From contig JAIOIH010000086.1 of the NCBI GenBank assembly GCA_019912395.1, forward strand, positions 52,522-116,521: a stretch of 64,000 bases of DNA. The letters run 5' to 3'. Under the pieces are notes generated by a model, which worked only from the letters and a program-made list of their open reading frames with translations, made no database searches and had not been told where the DNA came from. Positions 1 to 10,100 of this stretch are shown here, piece by piece (position 1 is the first letter of the stretch; every line of letters starts with the position of its first letter). The position numbers were made by a program, and so were the translations under genes. The stretch comes from Flavobacteriales bacterium (GTDB lineage Bacteria > Bacteroidota > Bacteroidia > Flavobacteriales_F > PHOS-HE28).

Positions 1-204
1 CGAGCCCACACTGCCCAGGGTTTCCGCGAGGGCGGCCGTGGCACCTCCATGCAACAGCCCCATGGCCTGTACGGTACGCTTGTCCACCGGCATGGTGGCC
101 GCCAAGGTGCCGGAAGCACTGGGGATGAAGGTGATACCGAGACCTTCGACCATGGTATCCTTCCGCAAGGCGTTGGCAAAGGCGAGCTGTTCCGCGTTGA
201 ACAT
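1..204 (-). CDS. Hotdog-fold thioesterase, PaaI/MenI-like (3' part outside window)
   Basis: Reading the minus strand from the ATG at 204 gives 68 residues beginning MFNAEQLAFANALRKD and continuing off the window edge. The segment VQAMGLLHGGATAALAETLGS matches the conserved core of PaaI/MenI-type acyl-CoA thioesterases (HGG followed by a helix with a catalytic acidic residue, here E61). Such enzymes hydrolyse aromatic or 1,4-dihydroxy-2-naphthoyl-CoA thioesters in the cytoplasm, and the latter reaction belongs to menaquinone synthesis. Which substrate applies here cannot be told from the fragment. The gene is divergent from the response regulator at 301. A TACTTTCG element (one base off TAnnTTCG-type) lies only a few bases before the ATG, which suggests a nearly leaderless message. 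Confidence 0.8.
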   Translation of the reverse strand, partial: MFNAEQLAFANALRKDTMVEGLGITFIPSASGTLAATMPVDKRTVQAMGLLHGGATAALAETLGSVGS

Positions 205-225
205 GCCGCGAAAGTAGCCTTGGGG

Positions 226-248
226 CGATCTTTGACGATCGAAGATCG
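226..248. promoter_or_regulatory. Inverted repeat in divergent promoter region
   Basis: A 7-bp perfect inverted repeat, CGATCTT and AAGATCG separated by 9 bases, lies between the divergent thioesterase and response regulator genes. Its position suits an operator, possibly an autoregulatory site of the response regulator, but nothing in the window tests this. Confidence 0.3.
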
Positions 249-300
249 GAAAACCGGACGGCCCAAGGACCACTTGGCACGTCGCACAAGCTGAGGATAG

Positions 301-1002
301 ATGGAGGAGAAGACCCCCAAACGCGTGTTACTGGTAGAGGACGAGGAATCGCTCCGGTCCACGTTGCGCATGAACTTCGAGCTGGAAGGCTATGATGTGA
401 CCACGGCCGTCCGTGGTGGTGAGGCCCTGGACCGTATCCGCGGTGCCCGCTTCGATGGCATCGTGCTGGACGTGATGTTGCCGGACGTGGACGGCTTCAC
501 CATCTGTGAGACCATTCGCCTGGAGGGCGACCGCACCCCGGTGCTCTTCCTTACAGCCCGCACCACGCCCGCCGACCGTGTGCGCGGGTTACGCGCCGGC
601 GATGATTATCTGGGCAAGCCGTTCGATCTGCAGGAACTATTGCTGCGGGTGGAAAAGCTCGTGTCCCGCACGGATGACCGAACCCCTGCCTCAACCCCTT
701 CCCAGCGTACGTTCGGAACCAACACGGTGGATTTTGAGACCTACGAGATCACCGGGCAGCGGGGCCTGAAAAAACGATTGACCCACCGTGAAATGCTGCT
801 CTTGCGCTTGCTGACCGACCGCGCAGGCGAAGTGGTGTCCCGCGAGGAGATCCTGCAGAAAGTGTGGGGCTACGACGTCTTCCCCACAACCCGGACGATC
901 GATAATTTCATCGTTTCCTTCCGGAAGTATTTCGAGGTTAACCCACACAAACCCAGTCACTTTCGATCCATTCGCGGGGTGGGGTACACCTTCACGCCCT
1001 GA
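301..1002 (+). CDS. OmpR/PhoB-family response regulator
   Basis: A 233-residue two-domain response regulator. The receiver domain (about residues 7-122) has the acidic pair E13/D14, phospho-acceptor D57 in IVLDVMLPD, T85 and K106 (DDYLGKPF), so all catalytic positions are present. The C-terminal winged helix (about 137-232) ends in the RSIRGVGYTF signature of OmpR/PhoB proteins, which bind promoter DNA as phosphorylated dimers. No histidine kinase gene lies beside it, so the partner is unknown and this is an orphan in this window. A strong hairpin terminator follows, so the gene is probably monocistronic. It runs divergently from the thioesterase, with an inverted repeat in between. Confidence 0.93.
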   Translation: MEEKTPKRVLLVEDEESLRSTLRMNFELEGYDVTTAVRGGEALDRIRGARFDGIVLDVMLPDVDGFTICETIRLEGDRTPVLFLTARTTPADRVRGLRAGDDYLGKPFDLQELLLRVEKLVSRTDDRTPASTPSQRTFGTNTVDFETYEITGQRGLKKRLTHREMLLLRLLTDRAGEVVSREEILQKVWGYDVFPTTRTIDNFIVSFRKYFEVNPHKPSHFRSIRGVGYTFTP

Positions 1003-1105
1003 ATCTGCCCCAAGGAAGAGGCAACCTCTTGGCGCCGATAGCGTCTTACCCCCAGATCCAAGGTTCTTCCTTGATCTGGTTCCTAATCCTTGCAGGTTTG
1101 CCGCG

Positions 1106-1139
1106 CAGGGGTCCACTCCGGGCCCCTGTTCGGTTTTTT
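1106..1139 (+). terminator. Rho-independent terminator of the response regulator
   Basis: CAGGGG and CCCCTG pair across an 11-base loop and are followed by TTCGGTTTTTTA. The T-rich tract is on the plus strand, so the terminator serves the response regulator that ends at 1002 and separates it from the convergent AddB-like gene. Confidence 0.75.
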
Positions 1140-1154
1140 AAGGGGGGCCGCTCC

Positions 1155-3902
1155 TTATTCCTGCTTCAGACAGAAAACGCAGTACCGGCTCTTGGGGTCA
1201 TGCTCGATCGGTAGATCGGGATCCAGCATCCGCACCACCACTTCGGTGAGCAGTTCCTCGATCGCGCGCAAAGCGCCGCGCGTAACGGTGGTCCCATCGG
1301 GCAATTGCATCAGCAACGGTTCGCTGCTGGCAGAGCGCTGGAGCGGAAGAATACCCGCTTGCACCGCGTCCACCTCCGGGCGTTCCTTCAAGTAGAGCCA
1401 CGTGTAGACCAGCAGTTGTGCAGCGTAGCGCTTATTTCCCTGAAGTGCATCCACGGTTAGTTCCCTGAGCGAAAGATCACTTGCCGAGACCTTGCCCGAT
1501 TTGAGGTCGAGGATGCGCTGCATTCCATTGAGACGGTCCACGCGGTCCAAGCGCCCTTTCATCAAGACCGGTGTGCCGATCGACCTGGCAGCCATTTCCA
1601 GTGGATGCGCAAGGTCCACCTCCAGGTCCAGAGGCATGATCACAGCACCTTGGTCCACAGCGGCGGCCTCGCTGCGCAGGAAGCGCTGGGCGGCATGCAC
1701 CGCCATGCGCACTTGCAGCAATGGTTGACCTTGGCCCAGTTGATCCTCCGCCATGGCCTTGCCCAGTTCGGCCTTTATCATTGCTTCGATGGTGTTCACC
1801 GCCTCCTTCAATGGGGCGGAGCTCAACGGTTTCCCGATCAAGGGGCGGTACACGGCCTCCATGGAACCGTGCAGCGCCTCGCCGAGCAGGTTCGGCGCGA
1901 TGCGCACATCCACCTCCTCGCTTTCCTTCAACTTGAGCACACGCCTGAAATGAAAATCCAAGGGGCATTGCAGCCATTCGCCCAAGGCGGAGGGGGACAA
2001 GCCTTTTGCAAGTAGCTCGCGGATGGCCTTCAACGCAGCCTCATCCTTGGCCACGACCACCTTCGCGGCATGGACCGCAGGCACCGGAACATCCGCATCG
2101 AAGGCTTCCAGCCGCCCCTCCTTCCCCTTGAACAGTTCATGCTCCAGTTGCAGGATGAAGCGGCTCGGGCCGGTGGGTTCGGCACCCTCGGGCCAGATCA
2201 GCACCGCCTCCTTGGCACGTTGCAGCATCCGCAGGAAATTATAGGCCTGCACCGCATCATTCCCGTCGCGGAGGGGCATGCCGTGCGCCCTTCTCAGCTC
2301 AAAGGGGATGAAGGAGCGTTCCGAGCCGTCGGTGGGCAGGGAACCCTCCTGCGCACCGAGCACGATCACGCGGTCGGGATCCAGCGCGCGTGCCTCGAGC
2401 ATCCCCATCACCTGCACACCGGCCAACGGCTCGCCGAACAATGCGATCCTGGCGGTGCCCAGCAAGCGGTGGAACAGGGCGGCGTATGCCTTCAGGTCCA
2501 GTTCATGTTCATAACGCGATAAGAGCAGATGGATCCGCCGCAGGATCAGGGAGGCCTGATAGACCTGCTCGGTGGCAAACTCATCGCCCACCGTGGCCTG
2601 CATGGCCCACGACAGGGCATGCGCGGTCACCATCGGCATCCCGGCGCGTACATCCGTCACCTCCGTGAACACCTCCGCCGCATCAGGAAACAGTCCCGAA
2701 CTCCGGAAGGCCTCCTGCAGGGATGCTGCGGGGATGAAGGTGCGGCTCGCTGAGCGGATCACCGTGGAGGCCTGCGCTACCGCAGAGGCCAAGGGTCCTT
2801 GCCGCAGGAACGGATGCCCCAGAAACCGCTCTACGTCGGCATGGAAAAAGCCCGTTCCGGGCCGCATGCCCGCATGGAGACGGTGCAAGGCATCGATGTA
2901 GGAGCCGATGGGCAACTGCGAAACGGATAGGCCCATGGTGATGTTGAGCGGCCCCAGATCGGCCGGAAGGGCTTCCAACAGCGGTTGGAGCAGGCTTTCA
3001 TCGGCCAATACCAGTGCGGTGTTGGCGCGTTCCTCCTCCGTGGCATGCTTCAGCAGCTCACCGGCGCACCAGGCCTGGGCCACATCGTTTGGGGCGCGAA
3101 CGGTCCGCAGCTTGAGGGCACCGTCCGTCAAGTTGTTCCCCATGGGAATAAGCCCCGGCCCGAACGATCCGATCGCCTTGCGCAAATGGTGCCCGGCCTC
3201 CTGTTCCGGGCGGTCGAAGTAGTAGTGGTCCGCATCCCATGCCATGCGTGCCGATCCAACATGGCGGAAGTGGCGCACCACGCTTTCCTGCGCGGGCGTA
3301 AGGGCGTTCAGCCCCACGAACCACACCGTGCTCCAGATCGGCTCCGCCCTGCCGGCACGCACTGCGGCCGTCCGTTCGATCAGTCCCGTGGTGCCGCTGC
3401 CTTGCTCCGTCAAGCGGGCGTTCAACGCCGCGTGCAACTTGCCCACCATGGTCCAGAAATGCACCATGCGCTGCTGGCTCTCGCTGAGCGGATCATCATT
3501 GAATGTCCATTCAAGCTCCTCCCACGAACGCAGGTCCCGGTAGTAGCTCTCCAACGGCACCAGGTGCGCATCCGCCTCGCTGATATCCGCCAGGGTGGTG
3601 CCGGCCCACAGCATGTACTCGCCGAAGGGTGCGGCCCTGGCACCCTCCACGTTGCGATAGGCCTCATACCCTTCAAAAAGCAATTCCTCCGGAGGAAGCG
3701 AGCGCAACCCCGAAAGCTCTTCCATGAACGTGCCGATGGTGAAGACCTGCGGGCTCCACAAGGGCTTCCCGGCCTCCTCGGCGATCCACTTCCTTAGATA
3801 AAGCCCGGCGCGCTGGCTGGGCAACACCACCGCCACATCGCGCAGCGCGGGGCCATGTTCGGCCAGGATCGCCCTGGCCACTTGTTGGAGGAATGCGGTC
3901 AT
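1155..3902 (-). CDS. AddB-like PD-(D/E)XK nuclease / inactivated UvrD-type helicase
   Basis: 915 residues from the ATG at 3902 (MTAFLQQVARAILAEHG). A longer reading frame upstream has no family-like sequence and was not used. The N-terminal half (VVLPSQRAGLYLRKW) resembles the degenerate helicase of AddB subunits and lacks a Walker A motif. The C-terminal third has the RecB-like nuclease: GEALHGSMEAV, then GRLDRVDR and ILDLKSG with the catalytic D and K. AddB-type proteins pair with an AddA helicase to resect double-strand breaks for recombination, and the likely partner is encoded at 7160-10267. Cysteines sit before the nuclease (LQCPLDF) and at the very end (RYCVFCLKQE), giving three of the four ligands expected for the AddB iron-sulfur staple. 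Confidence 0.82.
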   Translation of the reverse strand: MTAFLQQVARAILAEHGPALRDVAVVLPSQRAGLYLRKWIAEEAGKPLWSPQVFTIGTFMEELSGLRSLPPEELLFEGYEAYRNVEGARAAPFGEYMLWAGTTLADISEADAHLVPLESYYRDLRSWEELEWTFNDDPLSESQQRMVHFWTMVGKLHAALNARLTEQGSGTTGLIERTAAVRAGRAEPIWSTVWFVGLNALTPAQESVVRHFRHVGSARMAWDADHYYFDRPEQEAGHHLRKAIGSFGPGLIPMGNNLTDGALKLRTVRAPNDVAQAWCAGELLKHATEEERANTALVLADESLLQPLLEALPADLGPLNITMGLSVSQLPIGSYIDALHRLHAGMRPGTGFFHADVERFLGHPFLRQGPLASAVAQASTVIRSASRTFIPAASLQEAFRSSGLFPDAAEVFTEVTDVRAGMPMVTAHALSWAMQATVGDEFATEQVYQASLILRRIHLLLSRYEHELDLKAYAALFHRLLGTARIALFGEPLAGVQVMGMLEARALDPDRVIVLGAQEGSLPTDGSERSFIPFELRRAHGMPLRDGNDAVQAYNFLRMLQRAKEAVLIWPEGAEPTGPSRFILQLEHELFKGKEGRLEAFDADVPVPAVHAAKVVVAKDEAALKAIRELLAKGLSPSALGEWLQCPLDFHFRRVLKLKESEEVDVRIAPNLLGEALHGSMEAVYRPLIGKPLSSAPLKEAVNTIEAMIKAELGKAMAEDQLGQGQPLLQVRMAVHAAQRFLRSEAAAVDQGAVIMPLDLEVDLAHPLEMAARSIGTPVLMKGRLDRVDRLNGMQRILDLKSGKVSASDLSLRELTVDALQGNKRYAAQLLVYTWLYLKERPEVDAVQAGILPLQRSASSEPLLMQLPDGTTVTRGALRAIEELLTEVVVRMLDPDLPIEHDPKSRYCVFCLKQE

Positions 3903-4026
3903 TGATGGAACACGGGACAACGCTGATGGTTGGGATGAACACTGACAATTCCCATTTCGTGGCTGTTCCGGGACATTTCCTTTGCGCACTTTGCGGATGA
4001 CAAGGTCCACACCAGCGACCTTCCCC

Positions 4027-4034
4027 GATCTTTG
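4027..4034 (+). promoter_or_regulatory. -7 promoter element GATCTTTG
   Basis: GATCTTTG followed by C differs from the Bacteroidota TAnnTTTG element only in its first base. It lies 16 bases before the ATG at 4051. Confidence 0.4.
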
Positions 4035-4050
4035 CGCAAAGTAGCCCGCC

Positions 4051-4332
4051 ATGTCCGAACCGCGATTCCCTCTGTACCGGCGAAGTGTGAACGGCCTCAA
4101 CTGGTACCGGATCGAATCCGACACGGAAATCACTGAAGTGCAACGCGTGGGGAGCAGATACGTGGTCCACCGGATGAAGGCGTTGATCTATCCGGAGAAA
4201 ATGCGGATCATGGAGCTGATCATGATGGAGGATGGGGGTGTGGAGGGTTGCGATGCGAATGAATTCGATGAGGTCCTACGGGCCGCAGGGTCCCGAAGTG
4301 GCGGAGCTGCCGGTAGCGGAAACCCTGCATAA
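4051..4332 (+). CDS. Small conserved hypothetical protein
   Basis: 93 residues with no signal peptide or membrane segment. The N-terminal 75 residues (FPLYRRSVNGLNWYRIESDTEITEVQRVG and onward) resemble short uncharacterised proteins common in Flavobacteriales, and I cannot assign a function. The C-terminus is a low-complexity Gly/Ser/Ala tail that may be poorly conserved. The gene is divergent from the AddB-like gene, with about 150 bp between the starts. A degenerate copy of its 3' part lies just downstream, which suggests a small tandem duplication. Confidence 0.65.
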   Translation: MSEPRFPLYRRSVNGLNWYRIESDTEITEVQRVGSRYVVHRMKALIYPEKMRIMELIMMEDGGVEGCDANEFDEVLRAAGSRSGGAAGSGNPA

Positions 4333-4340
4333 GAGTAAAG

Positions 4341-4448
4341 GTGCGGATCATGGAGTTGATCGCCATGGAGGCGGGATCGCCGGATGAATGCGGTGCCGCT
4401 GTAGTGGGGGAATTGCTGGCCTTGGAATGGACAAGCCAGCCAAAGTGA
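4341..4448 (+). pseudogene. Decayed partial duplicate of the preceding hypothetical gene
   Basis: GTGCGGATCATGGAGTTGAT (from 4341) repeats the coding stretch at 4201 of the neighbouring gene with only a few changes. In frame it reads VRIMELIAMEAGSPDE against MRIMELIMMEDGGVEG, then diverges and ends at TGA 4446-4448. It has no start region of its own, so it reads as a remnant of a tandem duplication. Confidence 0.5.
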
Positions 4449-4490
4449 TACGAGGCAACCCAAATCCTTACATTGTGGTCTTCTCCACGG

Positions 4491-6617
4491 ATGCGCCTAG
4501 TTCTCATTGCACTCTTTCTGGCCTGCTCGTTGCACGGCTTTGCCACGCACATTCTGGGCGGGGAGATGTCCTATACGTACTTGGGCAACGACAATTACCA
4601 GGTGACCCTGCGGCTTTATCGGGATTGCGGCCCCGCCAACACCAACAACACCGCATTGGACCCCCAAGCCGCCATCGGCATTTTCAACAGCAATGGTGTC
4701 CTGGTGAACACGGTGCATTTCAACCTGCCTTCTGAATCCACCATGCCGGTGGTGGTGACGAACCCTTGCCTTACCGCGCCTCCGAGCATCTGTACCAAGC
4801 AGGGCATCTACACCGGCACGATCCACCTGCCCTCGGGCACCGGTGGCTACACCTTGGCCTATCAACGTTGCTGCCGTTCCCCGGCCGTGATCAACATCAA
4901 CAATAACCCGAATCCACAGGGCATGACCTGCACCGTACAGGTGCCGGACCCTGCCGTGACCGGCCCCAACAGCTCGCCCAACTTCGCGGACGACCCGCCC
5001 ATGGTGCTGTGCCTGGACCAGACCGCCACGATCGATCAATTGGCGGTGGACCCGGATGGCGATTCCCTTGCGTACGCGATGTGCGCTCCGTTACAAGGCG
5101 GGGACAACGTCTCCAACATCATGCCTGACCCACCGTCGGCACCGCCCTATTCCCCCGTGATCTGGGCAGCCGGCTATTCCGTGAACAACCAACTGAACTC
5201 CAATCCGCCCGTGGTCTTCGGAACGAACAATGGCCAACTGACCCTGCACCCCTCCACCATCGGCAACTTTGCGGTGAGCCTGTGCGTGACCGAGTACCGG
5301 AACGGGGTGCAGCTAAGCCAAGTGATCCGCGACTTCCGGTTCCTGGTGGTGAACTGCACGCAAGCCATCACCTCATCGTTCCAGGACCAACAAGGCAATT
5401 GCGACGGCCTTGAAGTGCAAATGAGCAATCAGAGCACCGGTTCCAATTTCTACCACTGGGACTTCGGCGTTCCCGGCACGGCATCCGACACCTCGGCCGA
5501 GATCCATCCTTCGTTCACCTACCCCGCGCCGGGCACATACACCATCAGCCTGATCGCCAATCCGGGATGGCCCTGTGCGGACACCTCTTACAGCACCTAC
5601 AACGTGCACGATCCAGTGGAGGTGGCATTCATCCCGCCGCCCACATTGTGTACGGACCAACTGCCCGTGGCCATGACCGCGCTCGGGAATTTCACGGCCA
5701 GCGCAAGCGTGCAATGGGACTTCGGCACCGGTGTATCGCCCGACCCGAACAGCGCCAGCACCACCGCCAGCTGGTCCACGCTGGGCAGCCATGCCGTGTC
5801 CGTTTTCGTGGACGATGGAGGATGTACCGCGAGCTTCGCCGATAGCATCCGCATTTTTCCCTTGCCCGAGCCGGTCTTCTCAGCGGACACCAATGGTTGC
5901 ATACCCTTTGCGCCGGTGTTCACCAACAGCTCCACGGCCTGGACGCCCTTGTCCTTCCTCTGGCAGTTCGGCGATGGAGGCATCAGCACGGACAGCATTC
6001 CCGACCACGTTTATGAGGCACCTGGCACCTATGATGTCTCATTGACCGTCGCCACGGACTCGGGCTGCATCGCATCACGCACCCTCACCCTTCCCGGTCT
6101 GGTTTCCGTATGGCCGCAACCCGTTGCCATGGCCACCGCGATCCCGATGGTGACCACCGTGCTCGACCCCGAGGTGACCTTCCGCGACTATTCCCTCGAT
6201 GCGGAAAAGTGGGACTTTCTGGTGGAGGGCATCCACTACGACACCACCGCGTTCACGCACACGTTCAGCGATGCGGGCTGGTATACCGCGTTCCTCACGG
6301 TGAGCAGTGGCGTGGGATGCACGGATACCACCTCATTGCGCATATTCATCGGCGACCATTTGTTCTTCGCACCCACGGCCTTCACCCCGAACGGCGACGG
6401 GGTCAATGAGGAGTGGAAGCCCAGCGTGAAGGGTGCGCGCGAATACCAGCTCGACATTTTCAACCGCTGGGGTGAAGTGGTGTTCAGCACCAATGACCCC
6501 ACGAAAGGTTGGGACGGCAAGGGTGCCGCGCCGGGTGTGTATTCCTTCAAGGCTTGGCTAACGGAATACGGGCCGCTGGAGCGGGAATACAACGGGAGCT
6601 TCGTGTTGATCGAGTGA
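4491..6617 (+). CDS. PKD-domain surface protein with T9SS type B sorting domain
   Basis: 708 residues from the ATG at 4491. An in-frame TTG six codons upstream was rejected because the ATG starts a clean signal peptide (MRLVLIALFLACSLHGFA). The mature part begins with a THILGGEMSYTYLG domain often seen at the N-terminus of gliding-associated proteins. Four PKD-like modules follow, each around a WDFG or WQFGDGG core (about residues 310-620). The last 90 residues (PTAFTPNGDGVNEEW, then FNRWGEVVF and KGWDGK) form the CHU_C, or type B, sorting domain that directs export through the T9SS. Likely role: secreted or cell-surface adhesin-like protein. It stands alone and its PorP/SprF partner is not adjacent. 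Confidence 0.88.
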   Translation: MRLVLIALFLACSLHGFATHILGGEMSYTYLGNDNYQVTLRLYRDCGPANTNNTALDPQAAIGIFNSNGVLVNTVHFNLPSESTMPVVVTNPCLTAPPSICTKQGIYTGTIHLPSGTGGYTLAYQRCCRSPAVININNNPNPQGMTCTVQVPDPAVTGPNSSPNFADDPPMVLCLDQTATIDQLAVDPDGDSLAYAMCAPLQGGDNVSNIMPDPPSAPPYSPVIWAAGYSVNNQLNSNPPVVFGTNNGQLTLHPSTIGNFAVSLCVTEYRNGVQLSQVIRDFRFLVVNCTQAITSSFQDQQGNCDGLEVQMSNQSTGSNFYHWDFGVPGTASDTSAEIHPSFTYPAPGTYTISLIANPGWPCADTSYSTYNVHDPVEVAFIPPPTLCTDQLPVAMTALGNFTASASVQWDFGTGVSPDPNSASTTASWSTLGSHAVSVFVDDGGCTASFADSIRIFPLPEPVFSADTNGCIPFAPVFTNSSTAWTPLSFLWQFGDGGISTDSIPDHVYEAPGTYDVSLTVATDSGCIASRTLTLPGLVSVWPQPVAMATAIPMVTTVLDPEVTFRDYSLDAEKWDFLVEGIHYDTTAFTHTFSDAGWYTAFLTVSSGVGCTDTTSLRIFIGDHLFFAPTAFTPNGDGVNEEWKPSVKGAREYQLDIFNRWGEVVFSTNDPTKGWDGKGAAPGVYSFKAWLTEYGPLEREYNGSFVLIE

Positions 6618-6633
6618 GGCGGAGAGAGGGAAG

Positions 6634-6671
6634 ACCACAGAAGCACGGGGCGACGGAGAAACAGAGAGGAA
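6634..6671. repeat. Copy of an ACCACAGA-GCACGGAG modular repeat
   Basis: The stretch beginning ACCACAGAAGCACGGGGCG is a variant of the module also present at 47345-47375. Related purine-rich modules occur in other gaps and inside dnaE. Confidence 0.5.
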
Positions 6672-6692
6672 TGGCGGATTCCTTTTTCTGCC

Positions 6693-7163
6693 TCAGGGTT
6701 GTACGATCCGCAATTCCATATCCACGTGCGGAATGCCGTCGAGCAAGTACTCCGGTCCTGTGACGACGTAACCGAAATCGGCGTAGAACTTTTGCAGGTG
6801 TGCCTGTGCCGCGATCGCTGAACGTTCGCTACCAAAATTCAGCCGGAGCACTTGCAACGCTTCGTTCATCAATTCCTTGCCGAGGCCTTGTCCGCGATAT
6901 TCGGTCGGCACCACTACACGGCCGATGTGCGGCAGACCGTCCTTCTGCGGCGGAAGGATCCGGCAGTAGGCGACCACGGTGTTGTCCGCGAGCTTACCCA
7001 CGACGTGGATCGCCTCCAGATCAAGTCCATCCAGCTCGGGATACGGGCAGTTTTGCTCCACCACGAAGACGTCCACGCGGAGGCGCAGGATGTCGTGCAA
7101 CTCGCGTGTACCCAGCCCTTCGAAGCCGCCCACGGACCAGCACCGTACGATCGGACCGCTCAT
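6693..7163 (-). CDS. elaA: GNAT-family N-acetyltransferase, ElaA-like
   Basis: 156 residues. The acetyl-CoA binding motif is RVVVPTEYRGQGLGKELM (about residues 80-97), preceded by VVAYCRILP. The N-terminal LHDILRLRVDVFVVEQNCPYPELDGLD is typical of the ElaA branch. These enzymes transfer acetyl groups from acetyl-CoA to small molecules or proteins, and the ElaA substrate is not firmly established. The ATG overlaps the stop codon of the AddA-like gene in an ATGA (7160-7163), so translation is probably coupled and the two genes form an operon. Nothing suggests a shared function beyond co-transcription. Confidence 0.85.
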   Translation of the reverse strand: MSGPIVRCWSVGGFEGLGTRELHDILRLRVDVFVVEQNCPYPELDGLDLEAIHVVGKLADNTVVAYCRILPPQKDGLPHIGRVVVPTEYRGQGLGKELMNEALQVLRLNFGSERSAIAAQAHLQKFYADFGYVVTGPEYLLDGIPHVDMELRIVQP

Positions 7164-10100
7164 GTTTCCACGGGTATCAGTGATCCGTCGCCTACGTACA
7201 GCAGGTAGCCTTCCACTGGTTTTCCTTCCACGGCGCGAAGAAGTTCCGCATAGCCCTTTACTTGTGCTTTGTGGGTTTCGGAAGGTGCGCCGGTCTTGAC
7301 GTCCAGTACGCGATACACGTCACCGTCACGCACCACGCGGTCCGGGCGAACGGCATGGCCATCGACATTGAGCAGGGTGGATTCGGTATGCACTTCCAAT
7401 CCTTCCCTGAAGAATGCTGCCAGTGCAGGATTCTCCAGCAGCGCGGCCAATTGCACACCGATCGCGGCACTGGAAGCAGGTTTCAATCCCCAGTTCGCAC
7501 TTTCCTTCTCCACTGCCTCGGGCAAGTCCTTGGGCGTGTTGACGCGGGCAAGTATGGCATGCACGGCACGGCCATGGCTGCGGTAGGGATCAGGGTCTGC
7601 GGGATCCCAGCCCTCCGGTGCCTCCATCCGTATGTTCAGGTTGCGTTCACGCTGCATGCTGCCAGCGGTCAGCTTGAAGGGGGCCGGGGGTTCGGGAGTA
7701 CCGGCCCTTTCGTCCTTCACCGGTTTGGGCTCGCGCTGTCCCGCAGTCCAAGTGTCGCCGGGCGCCACGGATAAATGCTCCCGAAGTGCTTTGGGAAAAG
7801 CATCGTTGCCGGTGCCGACCACACTGATGTAGAGCCGCTGCTCCGGCCTTGTGAGCGCCACGTACAACACATCGAGCTCATCCAATTTGGACAGGCGGGA
7901 CTCCTCGTCCAGCTCAGCAATGCCCAGGTCGGTTAGCGGCTTGGCCATTTTCACCAGCGCACTGGGAGGGCCTTTCAGTGCGGGGTCCGTGGCGATCCAC
8001 ACGCGCTCACCCGCGCCGCCGCGGGAGGTCCTTCCCGCCTCGGGAATGATCACCACCGGGAATTGAAGGCCCTTCGCCTTGTGGACGGTCATCACCTGGA
8101 TGGCATCCGAACCGGGTGTTCCACCGATGGACCGGCTGCTGGCGATCCGGTCCCAATGCTCTAAAAATCCGGGCAGGTCATCACCTCCGACCTTGGAAAA
8201 GGCGTTTGCTTCGTTCACCAAGCCCATGATGAAGGCATCCGTGGCGGGATCATGCCCAAGGGCCTCGGCGATACGGCAGATCAAGCTGACCAACGGCAAC
8301 CGCGCACTGATGAGCGGATGGGACGAACGCCAACGCCGGAGCACTTCCTGTGGTTTGGTGCCCTTGCTGAAGGGATCCACGGCATCGGCTTCGGCCAGCA
8401 GTGTTGCGATGGACTGCGCGGCACATGCGGCGTTCTCGTCGCTGGGCCGTTGCAACCAGGCGAGCACGCCCACCACGGCACAAGCAGCGGGATTCCCGCC
8501 CAGGGTGAGCCCGTCCGGAGATACAACGCCCCAGCCGCGTTCGGCGAGATGACGACTGGCGGTACCACCCTGTTTCTTCGTGCGCACCAGCACCGCGATA
8601 TCCCCCAAGTTGAATCCGTCCGCCAAGCATTCCTCCACGGCCTTCACCATCAAGGCCCATGGTGCGCCCACTTCCGCATCGGCATCCTTTTCGTAACAGC
8701 TGACCTCCACGTAGCCTTCTTCCTCCCGCACCATGGTCTGCTCGTGGCGGTGGTACACTTTGCGCTCCTCCTCGTCCAGCTCCTGCTTCAAGCGTTCGGT
8801 CACCTCATTGTTGAACGCGATGATGCTCCGCGCGCTGCGGTGGTTCCGCGCGAGCGGTTCCACCGGCATATACGCACGCAGCAAAGCAGCCTCGAACCCG
8901 TCGCCATCCTTCAGTTGCTCCTTTCGGAAGATGCGGGGCAATTCGACGAACTGCCGCGCCTCGCCGTTGCGCCAGCGGTAGATGGCCTGTTTCGCATCGC
9001 CCACCAACAATACCGAGCCGCCCGTGGAGAGCGCGTTCACCACCAAGGGCAGCAGGGCATGCCACTGCATGAGGCTGGTATCCTGGAACTCATCGATGAG
9101 GAAGTGGCCGTACTTCTCGCCGAGCCGCTCGTACAGGAAGGGTGCAGGTTCATCCTGCACCACCTGCATCACCTTGCGCGTCAGGTCGCTGAAGAACGAG
9201 ACTGCTTCTTCCCGTTTCAACTCCTCCAACCGCTGATCGATGGAATTGAGCGAGGCCGTCGCCATCAGGTCCCGCATCACCGCCACGGCAATGGCGTGCT
9301 CGCGCATTTCCGTTCCGCGGAGCGCGTCCACTTCCTCCAGGGTATTGCGCAACATGGGGGCAAGGCCTTCAATGGCGTCCTTGGTGGAGAGTGTGGCGGA
9401 GCCGGAGTACCACTTGTCGCTGCTCAAGGTCTTCGCCACGTTCCCGCTTGGGTCCAGCCACGCATCGAATTCACTCAACTTCCGCAAGTAGCCAATGAAG
9501 CCGTTCTTCTTGTAGGCAAGATCTTCCTCCGTGAGGCCAGCTCGTTGGATCGCGACGCATGCGTCCCTGCCGAGCTTTTGCATGCGGTCCCGAAAGGATC
9601 TGATGCGCTCGCGGAGGTGCTTGTGCATCGCGATGAATTGCGCGCTGTCCATTTCGCGCAGCGTGGCCAGGTGCTCCAGTGCGTTCTCCTTGGTGAGCTG
9701 CGCGGAGAGCTCGAGCAATGGCCTGTCGGGCCGCCAGGATCGTTCCTCCTCGAGCAGCTGCTCACAGGTGGTCGCGAGCACTTGGGTGAGCGCGGGTTCG
9801 CGACCGGCCTCCTCCAGCAGCAGGTCCACGGCCTTGGCTCGGTAGTAGGCTTCCTCGGTGGTCATCCGCAGCTCGTGGTCCAGCCGCAGGTCGCGGGCGA
9901 AGGGCTTCACCACGCGGCGCGTGAAGGCATCGATGGTGCTGATGGCCACTTGCGACCAGTGGTGGAGCATGTGGCTGAGCATGGCCCCGGCGCGGTGTTG
10001 CAACTCCTCCGCAGTGATCCCCGCTTCGCGGATCACCGAATCGCGCACATCGGCTTTTGCACCTTCCAACGTTGCTTCGGAAGCAAGCGCTTCGAGGTAC

